A stretch of 64,000 bases of DNA. Source: Gammaproteobacteria bacterium (GTDB lineage Bacteria > Pseudomonadota > Gammaproteobacteria > Enterobacterales > Alteromonadaceae). Below are positions 36,803 to 45,345 of the stretch, one piece after another (position 1 is the stretch's first letter; every line of letters begins with the position of its first letter). Position numbers and translations under genes: made by a program. The DNA lies in the NCBI GenBank assembly GCA_017302255.1, contig JAFLDV010000013.1, positions 40,975 to 104,974 of the forward strand. Reading direction: 5' to 3'. The notes beneath the pieces are model-generated. The model ran no database searches, was not told where the DNA came from, and was given only the letters and a program-made list of their open reading frames with translations.

Positions 36803-37512
36803 GCCGCCCTTTGCAATTATTAATTGTCGACGATGAACCCTTAGCGCATCAAGTGCTATTGCATCACTTGGCTGCTCATGGTGATTTTGCGGTGGTGGGC
36901 CACTGTTACAGCGCCGCAGAGGCGATGGCCGTCCTCGCAAAACAGCAGGTTGATCTAATGTTACTGGATATTCAGCTGCCAGTACTCACTGGGTTGCACA
37001 TGCTCAAGCTGTTGGCAAAGCCACCGCAGGTTGTGTTAGTGACTGCTTATGCCGAATTCGCACTTGAAGGGTTTGCGCTCGATGTCACCGACTACTTGCT
37101 CAAACCAGTTAGCGGCGAACGCCTAGCCCAGGCGCTAGATAAAGTGCGTCGTCGAGCCGGTCTGCTTGCTGCAGCAATGCCAGCTGCAGACCCGGAGCTA
37201 CAACAGATCGTGTTAAAAGTTGACCGGGAGCTGCGACGCTTTGATCTTGAAACGATTTGTTGTTTTGAAGGCTACGGTAATTATGTCAAGGTCTGGCAAG
37301 GCGAGCGGATGACATTAGTCAGTGCCACCCTCAAAGCCATCGGCGAACAAACCGCCAGCTATGGTTTTGTCCAGGTCCATAAATCTTTTCTGGTGAACCC
37401 GCGTCAAGTGCAAAGCCTTGACAGTCAAAACCTGCGGCTTAGTAACCAACAGCAAATTCGCATTGGCGAAGCCTTTAAAGAACAAGCTCGGCAGCTATTG
37501 ACGCTGCGCTAA
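36799..37512 (+). CDS. LytTR-family response regulator
   Basis: The 237-residue protein has a receiver domain with acidic pocket DDE (residues 11-13), phospho-acceptor Asp57 in LLDIQLP and Lys in YLLKPVSG, then a LytTR DNA-binding domain (about 135-237; CFEGYGNYVKVW, FVQVHKSFLVN, LRLSNQQQIRIG). It is translationally coupled to its kinase. The likely target is the divergent ABC-peptidase promoter. Confidence 0.93.
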   Translation: MSRPLQLLIVDDEPLAHQVLLHHLAAHGDFAVVGHCYSAAEAMAVLAKQQVDLMLLDIQLPVLTGLHMLKLLAKPPQVVLVTAYAEFALEGFALDVTDYLLKPVSGERLAQALDKVRRRAGLLAAAMPAADPELQQIVLKVDRELRRFDLETICCFEGYGNYVKVWQGERMTLVSATLKAIGEQTASYGFVQVHKSFLVNPRQVQSLDSQNLRLSNQQQIRIGEAFKEQARQLLTLR

Positions 37513-37597
37513 ATTATTCTACGGTCCTCGCGCTAAAGAGCCGCTGCCGCGTCCCCACATAGCGTCCGTATCGCATGCGCAAAACCACTTCGCAACC

Positions 37598-37636
37598 AAA
37601 AAAAAGGGCTGCAGATCATCCAATTCACTGCAGCCC
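37598..37636 (-). terminator. Rho-independent terminator of the esterase gene
   Basis: On the minus strand GGGCTGCAG and CTGCAGCCC form a perfect 9-bp stem, 26 bp after the esterase stop, followed by eight T residues. It faces the end of the LytTR gene and may serve that side weakly. Confidence 0.9.
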
Positions 37637-37662
37637 AACGCTGTAAACTTGTTGAATTCTCG

Positions 37663-38649
37663 CTAGTTTTGCCCGAGGAAAAACTGCCAAATCTGCGTAT
37701 TGGCGTCGATGGCCTTGGAAGGCTGTTTGCCGCGAACTGGCTCGCTGCCGGGCCACGAATGACCACCACTTTCCGTGGTAATTAACCGCAGCCGCGTATT
37801 TGCGTTTTGGTAGGTTTCAATTGTCGCACCCGGTAATTGCTGAATTTGTGCATCAACACTTTGCAACTGATTGCGCTCGCGCCAGCGCTTTATCGTTTCT
37901 GCAACCGAAGTAAACTCAGTGACTTTGCTTTCATCCCGAAACGCATCTTCACCAGCGCCGCCTTGGTAAAGCACGTGGGTATCATCGAGCGCATGGATAT
38001 GTAAAATAGGGATGGCGCGACTTGGCCGGCACTGCTTGGTGTTATCGGTGCCTGCAACCGCGGCGATACCGGCGAAAGTATCGGCCATTTCACAGGCCAA
38101 CCGGTGTGACAACATGCCACCATTGGACATGCCGCTGGCAAAGATTTGCTGCGGATTAATCACCAGTCGCTGCTTTACATCGGCGAGCAGCGCTTTCACA
38201 AAACCGATATCATCGACTTGCTTATCACGCGCATCACCACAGCAATTGCCGGCATTCCAAGTCGCCAGATTACCGCGCGGCAAACGGCTATAACCATTTG
38301 GAAATACGACGACAAAGCCAAAACGATCAGCAGTTTCTCGCCAGCCATAAGTATCCGCCGCTTGTTGCATATTGCCGCCGCCACCATGAAAAAACAGCAA
38401 TAACGGCGCAGGTTTACCAAGCTCAACCGAGCTTGGTACATAAAGCAAATATTTGCGTTTATCGGCCAGGGTAATTGGATACTCGCCAGCTTGTTGCAGT
38501 TGCGCCACTGGCGTCGCGGCTTTGCGCCCTAACGCTGAAGCAGGACCCGCTAGCGCTATTGATAGCAGTAACAACAGACTTGGCATCGCCTTTTGGCAAT
38601 AGCGCCAATATTGTTGAAAGCCTCGATTGACCGTTAATCGCTTTTGCAT
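37663..38649 (-). CDS. Secreted PHB-depolymerase/feruloyl-esterase family hydrolase (LpqC-like)
   Basis: The 328-residue alpha/beta hydrolase has a signal peptide (LLLLLSIALAGPASA), the oxyanion segment LLLFFHGGGGNMQQ, the nucleophile elbow ASGMSNGGM (Ser in GMSNGG), an Asp in HALDDTHVLYQGG and a His in GGHSWPG. The family includes polyhydroxyalkanoate depolymerases and feruloyl esterases. A near-perfect Shine-Dalgarno (AGGAGGTGAT) fixes the ATG at 38649. It has its own terminator. Confidence 0.88.
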   Translation of the reverse strand: MQKRLTVNRGFQQYWRYCQKAMPSLLLLLSIALAGPASALGRKAATPVAQLQQAGEYPITLADKRKYLLYVPSSVELGKPAPLLLFFHGGGGNMQQAADTYGWRETADRFGFVVVFPNGYSRLPRGNLATWNAGNCCGDARDKQVDDIGFVKALLADVKQRLVINPQQIFASGMSNGGMLSHRLACEMADTFAGIAAVAGTDNTKQCRPSRAIPILHIHALDDTHVLYQGGAGEDAFRDESKVTEFTSVAETIKRWRERNQLQSVDAQIQQLPGATIETYQNANTRLRLITTESGGHSWPGSEPVRGKQPSKAIDANTQIWQFFLGQN

Positions 38650-38757
38650 GACATCACCTCCTTGGGAATGACTCATGCTGGCGAAAAATTACGCTGCTTG
38701 CAATCAGGCTTACACAACATTTACTTGGCGTTGACTTAGGCCGGTAATTCCCAGCAA

Positions 38758-39288
38758 TTAATGGTGCGAATGCGCATCCTCATGTTTATGCGGCTCGTTG
38801 TGTTCGTGCTGCTCGTCATGGGTTTTATCATGATCATGGTGCTGATGCGGCTCAGCCGCAGGTTTTGGCTTTAATGGTTGGAAATTCATTTGCGCAGAAC
38901 TGTTATCGGCAAAAGTGACCGCCAAAGTTGCTTGCAACTCAGGACTTGCGGTAAAAGCCGCATTGCCTTGCAACACATTCTCGCCATCCGCAGTTAATTT
39001 CACCAAAACTGGTTTGCCACTGGTTTTCAGCAGCAACTGCGCCTTCATGCCGCTATTTTTGGCGACTACACCGGCATGGTCAGTCAGGTACACTTTAACT
39101 ACGGATGCTTTGTCGGCAGTCGCGGTTGGCGATACCACCAATTCAAAATGATAAGCTCCGCCCATGCGCAATTGGCCGCCGTGAGCCCCCGGCACTGTAT
39201 CTAAATAATCGTCAGTGTGGGCGAAGGTTGGTTGCATACAAGCAGCAGCCACTAAACACAGCGCAAAAACTTTTGGGTAAATCTTCAT
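38758..39288 (-). CDS. Periplasmic His-rich metal-handling protein
   Basis: The 176-residue protein has a signal peptide (to about residue 25, PTFAH), a beta-sandwich-like middle (residues 30-130) and a C-terminal tail of about 30 residues that is mostly His, Asp, Glu and Lys. It is the last gene of the heavy-metal efflux operon, 12 bp after the pump gene, with an AGGAGAT ribosome binding site. The tail is a likely Zn/Cu/Co/Ni chelator. I infer a periplasmic metal-scavenging or delivery role for the pump; no named family recognised. Confidence 0.75.
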   Translation of the reverse strand: MKIYPKVFALCLVAAACMQPTFAHTDDYLDTVPGAHGGQLRMGGAYHFELVVSPTATADKASVVKVYLTDHAGVVAKNSGMKAQLLLKTSGKPVLVKLTADGENVLQGNAAFTASPELQATLAVTFADNSSAQMNFQPLKPKPAAEPHQHHDHDKTHDEQHEHNEPHKHEDAHSHH

Positions 39289-39299
39289 CAACTTATCTC

Positions 39300-42200
39300 C
39301 TAAATATAATCATTGGTTTTGGATGACGCACGAGAGGCTTCTAGCGACCCATCATCGGCGCCATTCCCCGAAAATTGCGAGGGTAATTGCTGCAGAAATT
39401 TCTGCACACTGCGCTTGCCATAACGCCAAAACATCAAAGGCGTGAGCAAGGTATCTAAAATGGTGGCGCTGATGAGCCCACCAAAAATCACTACAGCCAC
39501 CGGATACAGCAATTCTTTGCCCGGTGCATCAGCGGTCACTAACAACGGCAACAAGGCGAAAGCGGCGACTAAGCTGGTCATTAACACCGGCGTTAAGCGC
39601 TCAAGCGCACCGCGGATAATTAACGCCTCGTTGAACTGCTCACCCTCAAATTTCAGCAGGTTAAGGTAATGGCTTATTTTTAAAATACCGTTCCTAGTCG
39701 CAATCCCTGACACCGTAATAAAGCCAACCATCGCCGCCACAGAAAGTGGCTGTCCGGAAAGCCATAGCGCTAGCACACTGCCAATGAGCGCCAATGGAAT
39801 GTTGGCCATAATCATCCAAGTCAATGGCAATGACTGGTAGCGGCTATACAACAGCATAAATATCAACAACATCGATAACATCGCCAGCACTGCCATAGTG
39901 CGGCTCGCTTGTTCTTGCGCCTGAAATTGGCCTTCAAGCTGGACAAAATAGCCCTCAGGCAGTGGCAACTTCGCAATCACTTGGCGAATATCGGCCAAGG
40001 TATGCGACCGATCGCCTTGGGTGTTGGCCGAAAGCACCAAACGGCGTCTAGAATTCTCCCGACTAATTTGGTTCGGGCCATCGCCTTGGGTGATGGTCGC
40101 CACTTGTGACAGCGGAATGCGACCTTGGTTGGTTTCAATCAACAGCTCCGGGACGCTTTGTGGCGAACGGGCAAGCTCCGGCAATTTCACCAGCAAGGCA
40201 AATCGACGATTTTGCTCGATGATTTCAGTCACTTTCACGCCATCAAGCAGCTGCTGCAATTGATTGAGCAACTGACCCGGCGTGACACCCAGCGCGGCCG
40301 CGCGTTGGTAATCCAGTTGGATTTTCAACTGCGGGATCAATACCTGTTTCTCTAGCTGCAAGTCGGTGAGGCCAGGGACATCGGCCAAGTCAGTTTGCAA
40401 GCTTTGCGCTAATTGCCGCAGCACGGTTAAGTCGTCACCGAAAATCTTAATCGCAATTTCCGCACGCACGCCTGAAAGTAAATGATCGAGTCGGTGTGAA
40501 ATCGGCTGCCCGACACTCACGCTTGCTGGCAACACCGCCAATTGTTGGCGAATAGCCGCCAGCACTTCAGCACGGCTGCGCTTTGATGGTCGCAGATCGA
40601 CGTCAATTTCACTGTAATGCACGCCCTCAGCGTGCTCATCAAGCTCAGCGCGGCCAGTGCGACGACCCACTTGCACCACTTCCGGTACCGCCATTAATTG
40701 CTGCTCAGCAAGCTGGACAATTTGCACCGAAGTTTCCAGTGAAGTGCCTGGTTTCGCTTGCACGTTGATGGTCAAAGTGCCTTCGTTAAACGGTGGCAAA
40801 AAGGTGCGCTCGAAGGTTGGTAGCATGGCAATTGCCACCAGCACCGCAATGCCAGCAGCTGCTAACAGACCGCGTGCACGCGGCAAGCTCCAATGCAAAA
40901 GGTGGCTGTCCCAGATTTTTAACTGGCGCACTACTTTGCTATCACCATGCGAAATGGCAGGCATATTCGGCAGCAAGTAATAACACAGCACCGGCGTGAC
41001 GGTCATTGCTACCGCCATACTGGCCAATATCGACACCACATAAGCAATGCCAAGCGGCGTAAACAAGCGACCTTCAATACCCGATAACGCAAACAGCGGT
41101 AAAAACACCAACACCACAATCATTGTGGCGTAAACCACACCGCTGCGAACTTCCATCGAGGCATTTAACACCACTTGCAAGGCTGACAACGGTTTGGCTT
41201 TTTGCCGATTTTCTTTTAAACGGCGCAATACGTTTTCAACATCAACGACCGCATCATCGACCAGTTCGCCAAGCGCGATCGCCAAGCCACCCAGCGTCAT
41301 GGTGTTGATGGTTAAGCCCAGATATTTAAAAATCAGGATTGTGGTTAATAACGACAACGGAATTGCCACTAACGAGATGATCGTCGTGCGGCTATTCATT
41401 AAAAACAGTGCCAGCACCACGACTACCATCAAAGCGCCATCGCGAAGCGCTAAGGTCACGTTATCGATGGAGTTATCAATAAAATCGGCTTGGCGAAATA
41501 AAAACTTGGGTGTCGTCAGGCCCGGTGGCAACTGCCGTCCCAGATCTGCAATCGCCAGTTCTACCTCAGCGGTCAGCGCCAAGGTGTCCGCTGTCGGCTG
41601 CTTTTGTACCGACAAAATCACTGCAGGTTGCCCTTGATATCCGGCATCCCCGCGTTTCACTGCTGCAGCGATGCCAATGTTTGCGACTTGCTGCAACTGC
41701 ACTGGCGGTTTGCCATTAGCAGACACTAATAACGATTTCAGATCTGCCAAATCGTTGCTGCGGCCTAACTGCCGGATCAGGTATTCCTGCCCTGCGACTT
41801 GTAAAAAACCACCGCTGGTATTGGCGCCGAAACTTTCGAGCGCCTCGAAGACTTCAGCTTGACTCACGCCAAGCTGCAGCATTTGATTTAGCTTGAGTTC
41901 GACGCGATATTGCCGAACTTCGCCGCCAATCGGCACCACTTGCGCAACACCAGGAATGCTAAGCAGCCTTGGCCTAACGACCCAATCTGCAAATTCGCGC
42001 ACCGTCATCGGATCCACTTTGGCGGGGTCTATCGGTAAGGCGATTAATAAAATTTCGCCCATAATCGACGACACTGGCGCCAACTGCGGCACTACACCGT
42101 TGGGTAGTTGGCTTTGCACCTGACTCAAGCGCTCAACCACCATCTGGCGATTACGGTAGATATCACTACCCCATTCAAATTCTAAATACAGCACTGATAA

Positions 42201-42467
42201 ACCAGCACTTGCCACAGCACGCACTCGGCTCACGCCCGGCATACCACTAAGCGCCTGCTCGAGTGGCAAACTCACCAGCTGTTCGACTTCTTCCGCCGCC
42301 ATGCCACCGGCTTCAGTGAGCAAAGTAACAGTCGGCTTGTTTAAATCCGGAAATACATCAACCGCACTTTGCTTCATCGCGACAAAGCCGGCGATGCTGA
42401 GTGCTAAGGCAAAACCCAATACTAATAAGCGTTGCTGCAGACTTTGGGTGATTAGCCAATTAAACAT
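39300..42467 (-). CDS. Heavy-metal efflux RND permease (CusA/CzcA family)
   Basis: The 1055-residue inner-membrane pump has the RND layout: first helix at about 13-30, large periplasmic loop, helices 2-6 near 335-480, second loop, helices 8-12 near 860-1020. The fourth-helix acidic motif GELVDDAVVDVENV marks the heavy-metal (HME) group. GGTGAGGTAAGCA precedes the ATG, and the upstream adaptor stop is 4 bp away. It would pump Cu(I), Ag(I), Zn(II), Cd(II) or Co(II) with the adaptor and an outer-membrane channel; no channel gene is in this operon, so a shared TolC-like protein is needed. Confidence 0.93.
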   Translation of the reverse strand: MFNWLITQSLQQRLLVLGFALALSIAGFVAMKQSAVDVFPDLNKPTVTLLTEAGGMAAEEVEQLVSLPLEQALSGMPGVSRVRAVASAGLSVLYLEFEWGSDIYRNRQMVVERLSQVQSQLPNGVVPQLAPVSSIMGEILLIALPIDPAKVDPMTVREFADWVVRPRLLSIPGVAQVVPIGGEVRQYRVELKLNQMLQLGVSQAEVFEALESFGANTSGGFLQVAGQEYLIRQLGRSNDLADLKSLLVSANGKPPVQLQQVANIGIAAAVKRGDAGYQGQPAVILSVQKQPTADTLALTAEVELAIADLGRQLPPGLTTPKFLFRQADFIDNSIDNVTLALRDGALMVVVVLALFLMNSRTTIISLVAIPLSLLTTILIFKYLGLTINTMTLGGLAIALGELVDDAVVDVENVLRRLKENRQKAKPLSALQVVLNASMEVRSGVVYATMIVVLVFLPLFALSGIEGRLFTPLGIAYVVSILASMAVAMTVTPVLCYYLLPNMPAISHGDSKVVRQLKIWDSHLLHWSLPRARGLLAAAGIAVLVAIAMLPTFERTFLPPFNEGTLTINVQAKPGTSLETSVQIVQLAEQQLMAVPEVVQVGRRTGRAELDEHAEGVHYSEIDVDLRPSKRSRAEVLAAIRQQLAVLPASVSVGQPISHRLDHLLSGVRAEIAIKIFGDDLTVLRQLAQSLQTDLADVPGLTDLQLEKQVLIPQLKIQLDYQRAAALGVTPGQLLNQLQQLLDGVKVTEIIEQNRRFALLVKLPELARSPQSVPELLIETNQGRIPLSQVATITQGDGPNQISRENSRRRLVLSANTQGDRSHTLADIRQVIAKLPLPEGYFVQLEGQFQAQEQASRTMAVLAMLSMLLIFMLLYSRYQSLPLTWMIMANIPLALIGSVLALWLSGQPLSVAAMVGFITVSGIATRNGILKISHYLNLLKFEGEQFNEALIIRGALERLTPVLMTSLVAAFALLPLLVTADAPGKELLYPVAVVIFGGLISATILDTLLTPLMFWRYGKRSVQKFLQQLPSQFSGNGADDGSLEASRASSKTNDYI

Positions 42468-42470
42468 TGC

Positions 42471-43754
42471 TTACCTCACCTGCGCTAACAATTGCACGCC
42501 TTGCACAACAACGCGGGCGCCACTTTGTAAACCGCCACTTTGTAAACCACTAGTCACCAACACCCGATCAGCATCAAGCGGCAAGGTAGCAACTCTCACT
42601 AATTGAAATTGTTCCGGCTCGGTATGCACCCACAGCGCTTGTTGACCATCATCTAGTTTCAGTAACGCAGCTTTTGGCACGGCGATGCCTTCGATTGCTG
42701 CGCCTTGTGGCAGCAACACTTCGATTGGTTGCTCGGCGACCAGCTGCTGGGCATTGTTGTTGTCCATGCCCGCATTTGCGCTACTCGCAACCTTAAACCA
42801 CAGCGCAATACTCTGTTGCTGCATTTCCTGACTATGACCGACATATTGCAACGACAAGCCCTGGCCTTTTAACGCTTGAGCACTGACAGCCGATGTATCG
42901 ATGGTGCGCGCACTCACTGTCGACTCGGCATTGAGTCCATTCGGTAGCGTGAAAGCTTTGGCTTCTACCCACCACGTAGTAGGGTTTTGTAAGCTAAACA
43001 ACAGCTGTTTTGGCTCAACCACTTCGCCGACACTCACCGCGGTTTTGCTGACCACGCCGCTAATGGTGGCGATGACAGGGATGGCTTGATTCACACTCTT
43101 TTTGATGTGCTCACGCCGACGTTCAAGCGCCGCGAGCTCAGTTTGTGCGGTTTCTAATTCAGCTTTCGGCACAGCACTTTGCAGCCGCGTAAAGCGTTGC
43201 ACCCGGTCACGCGTGATGCGAATAAGCGCATCAATTTCAGCAAGCAAGGCTTGTTGGTTGCCTTGTTCAATCGCAGTATCGACCGGTTGTAACCAGGCCA
43301 AAATTTCGCCTTGTTGCACGCTTTGCCCTGGCATTGGCAGACCATCAGCCGGAGCCAGCAACACCGCCAATTGCGTCGATTGCACCACGCCACTGGCGCG
43401 CGGATCGGCGATCACTTTGGCTTGCAGGATTTTACTTGCTTGTTGCGGTGCGGTTTTGACTAACTCGGTAGTCAGCGCAAAATGTCGCTGCAATTCCTTT
43501 GGGAAAAACAGCTGACCATCGGCCAAACGTCGTGGTGCCGCCGAATTGGTTGCGGTGCTGCTCAATGCAGACTTCTCTGAACTCGCGGTTGGCATCGCCT
43601 CGTGCGCCCACAGCGCTGGGCTTATCAATACAGTAAGCAAACAAAATTGGACCAAACAAAGTTGCAAACAAAGTTGGACAGCCACTTTTTTAAAGCAAGA
43701 ATTCTGGCTGTCCACAATTAGCGGGCTTGATGCAGCGAAGTGATTAACGCTCAT
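42471..43754 (-). CDS. RND efflux periplasmic adaptor (membrane fusion protein)
   Basis: The 427-residue protein has a hydrophobic export segment (about 37-52), biotinyl-lipoyl-like halves (MPGQSVQQGEILAWL; AVSVGEVVEPKQLL) around a helical hairpin (QALLAEIDALI.., AKAELETAQTELAALERRREH), then beta-barrel domains. AGGAGCACAGCA supports the ATG at 43754, which overlaps the upstream gene's stop (ATGA). The N-terminal codons cover a pair of inverted TGGACAGCCA words, giving an odd VQLCLQLCLVQFCLL signal region. Short in-frame repeats (SGLQSGGLQSG) lie near the C-terminus. Confidence 0.9.
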   Translation of the reverse strand: MSVNHFAASSPLIVDSQNSCFKKVAVQLCLQLCLVQFCLLTVLISPALWAHEAMPTASSEKSALSSTATNSAAPRRLADGQLFFPKELQRHFALTTELVKTAPQQASKILQAKVIADPRASGVVQSTQLAVLLAPADGLPMPGQSVQQGEILAWLQPVDTAIEQGNQQALLAEIDALIRITRDRVQRFTRLQSAVPKAELETAQTELAALERRREHIKKSVNQAIPVIATISGVVSKTAVSVGEVVEPKQLLFSLQNPTTWWVEAKAFTLPNGLNAESTVSARTIDTSAVSAQALKGQGLSLQYVGHSQEMQQQSIALWFKVASSANAGMDNNNAQQLVAEQPIEVLLPQGAAIEGIAVPKAALLKLDDGQQALWVHTEPEQFQLVRVATLPLDADRVLVTSGLQSGGLQSGARVVVQGVQLLAQVR

Positions 43755-44434
43755 TGCTGTGCTCCTTTTAACCAAGTGGCGATTTGTTGGCGTCGCCACA
43801 ACAGCACTAATACTAACAACGAAGCAGCAATAACCGCGGTTAACCAACCGGGCCAATACGCAGGAAAATCATCGAGATAGCCATGATTGTGTTTGCTAGC
43901 CTCTGCTGGCGTTGGCCGAATTAAATCCGTGACCAACAAATCCACTTGCTCGCCAACTTGAATGACAAAAGTTAAGGCAGCACGCTCGCCAAGTTCATAC
44001 GGCAGCAGATAGACACCGGCGCTTTGCTCTTTAGCGGTGCCACTAAAGTTATCGCCGGAAACCTCAATCTGCGCGCCAGTGACAGGCAGATTGCTGGCGT
44101 AATCGTCTAAATAGATTTGTAGCTCACCGGTTTGGTGTTTCGGGTTATCTTCGGTTGTCGAACGTTCGTCTTCAGCGTGGACAGCCTTCTCTCGCCACAC
44201 CAAGACCAACTCGAATTGTTCAGAATGAGCGCTAGCACGCGCCATCGACTGGTTAGCTTCAATGCTAAGTAGAGGTTTTACCGGCGTTTCATCGTGGCCG
44301 GAATGCGCAAAAACATTGGCAGCAAATAATGTTGTGAATACTGCAGTGAGTAACCCCATGCTTACCAATGTTGAACGACGACTGCGACGCACTTGCACCA
44401 GTCGCTGCCAGAACTCTTTGCAGAAAAAAGCCAC
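43751..44434 (-). CDS. Hypothetical periplasmic/membrane protein of the metal efflux operon
   Basis: The 227-residue protein begins at a GTG behind GGGATGAAATA, has a signal or anchor segment (about 24-43, ending FAHSGHD), a beta-sandwich-like periplasmic domain (QFELVLVW, GELQIYLDDYASNLPVTGAQ, EVSGDNFSGTA, AGVYLLP) and a C-terminal membrane helix (about 195-213) followed by a basic tail. It is the first gene of the operon, next to the CusR-type box. The sandwich resembles domains that present metal or adaptor-binding surfaces, but no family name is certain. Confidence 0.75.
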   Translation of the reverse strand: MAFFCKEFWQRLVQVRRSRRSTLVSMGLLTAVFTTLFAANVFAHSGHDETPVKPLLSIEANQSMARASAHSEQFELVLVWREKAVHAEDERSTTEDNPKHQTGELQIYLDDYASNLPVTGAQIEVSGDNFSGTAKEQSAGVYLLPYELGERAALTFVIQVGEQVDLLVTDLIRPTPAEASKHNHGYLDDFPAYWPGWLTAVIAASLLVLVLLWRRQQIATWLKGAQQ

Positions 44435-44505
44435 TATTTCATCCCACTACTTTTAGTTGAGCAGTCATAGTAAAAAACAGTGGCTGTCCAAGACATGACT
44501 TCCAG

Positions 44506-44521
44506 ATGACAATCTTGTAAT
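44506..44521. promoter_or_regulatory. CusR/CopR-type box
   Basis: ATGACAATCTTGTAAT differs at one base from the CusR/CopR-type palindrome ATGACAA-NN-TTGTCAT. It lies between the leftward efflux operon and the rightward regulator pair and is therefore well placed to control both. The binder is presumably the regulator encoded at 44653. Confidence 0.75.
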
Positions 44522-44652
44522 CTTCGGGTCATCTAGTTGATTGGGAAAGGCTGTTAAGCTCAAACAAGGCTTGAGGTTTTACCCCCAGTTATCTTTCATC
44601 GATGATGAGTCAGAGGTAGCGCCATAACAACTCGGCCTTGAAAGGAATATTA

Positions 44653-45345
44653 ATGCGGATCTTGATTGTCGAAGACGAATTAAAAACCGGTGATTACCTG
44701 AAACAAGGCCTGTGTGAAGCAGGTTTTAACGTCACGCTCGCCCGTAATGGACTCGACGGCTTTCATTTGGCAATGACTGAGTCTTTTGCTTTGTTGATTT
44801 TAGACGTGATGTTGCCGGATGTTAGCGGCCTTCGCATCGTCCAATCCATTCGCGAAGCAGGCAATATGACGCCAGTACTGTTTCTAAGCGCGCTTGATAC
44901 GGTCGATGATCGAGTGCGCGGTTTAGAGCTTGGCGCCGACGATTATCTAGTCAAACCTTTTGCCTTTAACGAGTTACTCGCCCGCGCCCGTACTTTATTG
45001 CGCCGCGGCGCCTCACAACCTGCGGTGCAACGGCTGCAAATCAGCGACTTAGTGCTCGACCTTGGCAAACGGCAAGCGCTGCGCCAAGGCAAAAAAATCA
45101 CCCTCACGCAAAAAGAATTCGCCTTGTTAGAACTGCTGATGCGCCGTGAAGGTGAAGTATTACCACGCTCGTTAATTGCATCGCAGATTTGGGACATGAA
45201 CTTTGATTCTGACACCAACGTGATTGACGTCGCGATCCGTCGTTTGCGCGGCAAAATCGACGATGATTTTAGCCAAAAACTTATCCATACCGTGCGTGGC
45301 ATGGGCTATAAAATCGAGGCGCCGCTGTCTGATGACTCCAACTAA
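44653..45345 (+). CDS. Heavy-metal response regulator, OmpR family (CusR/CzcR-like)
   Basis: The 230-residue protein has a receiver domain (acidic residues in [12 protein letters not shown], Asp51 in LILDVMLPD, Lys in [16 protein letters not shown]) and a winged-helix C-terminal domain ([31 protein letters not shown]). The [15 protein letters not shown] segment is typical of CusR/CzcR/CopR regulators. AAAGGAATATTA sets the ATG at 44653. Its gene overlaps the kinase gene by 14 bp, and a CusR-type box lies upstream. Confidence 0.92.
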   Translation: MRILIVEDELKTGDYLKQGLCEAGFNVTLARNGLDGFHLAMTESFALLILDVMLPDVSGLRIVQSIREAGNMTPVLFLSALDTVDDRVRGLELGADDYLVKPFAFNELLARARTLLRRGASQPAVQRLQISDLVLDLGKRQALRQGKKITLTQKEFALLELLMRREGEVLPRSLIASQIWDMNFDSDTNVIDVAIRRLRGKIDDDFSQKLIHTVRGMGYKIEAPLSDDSN

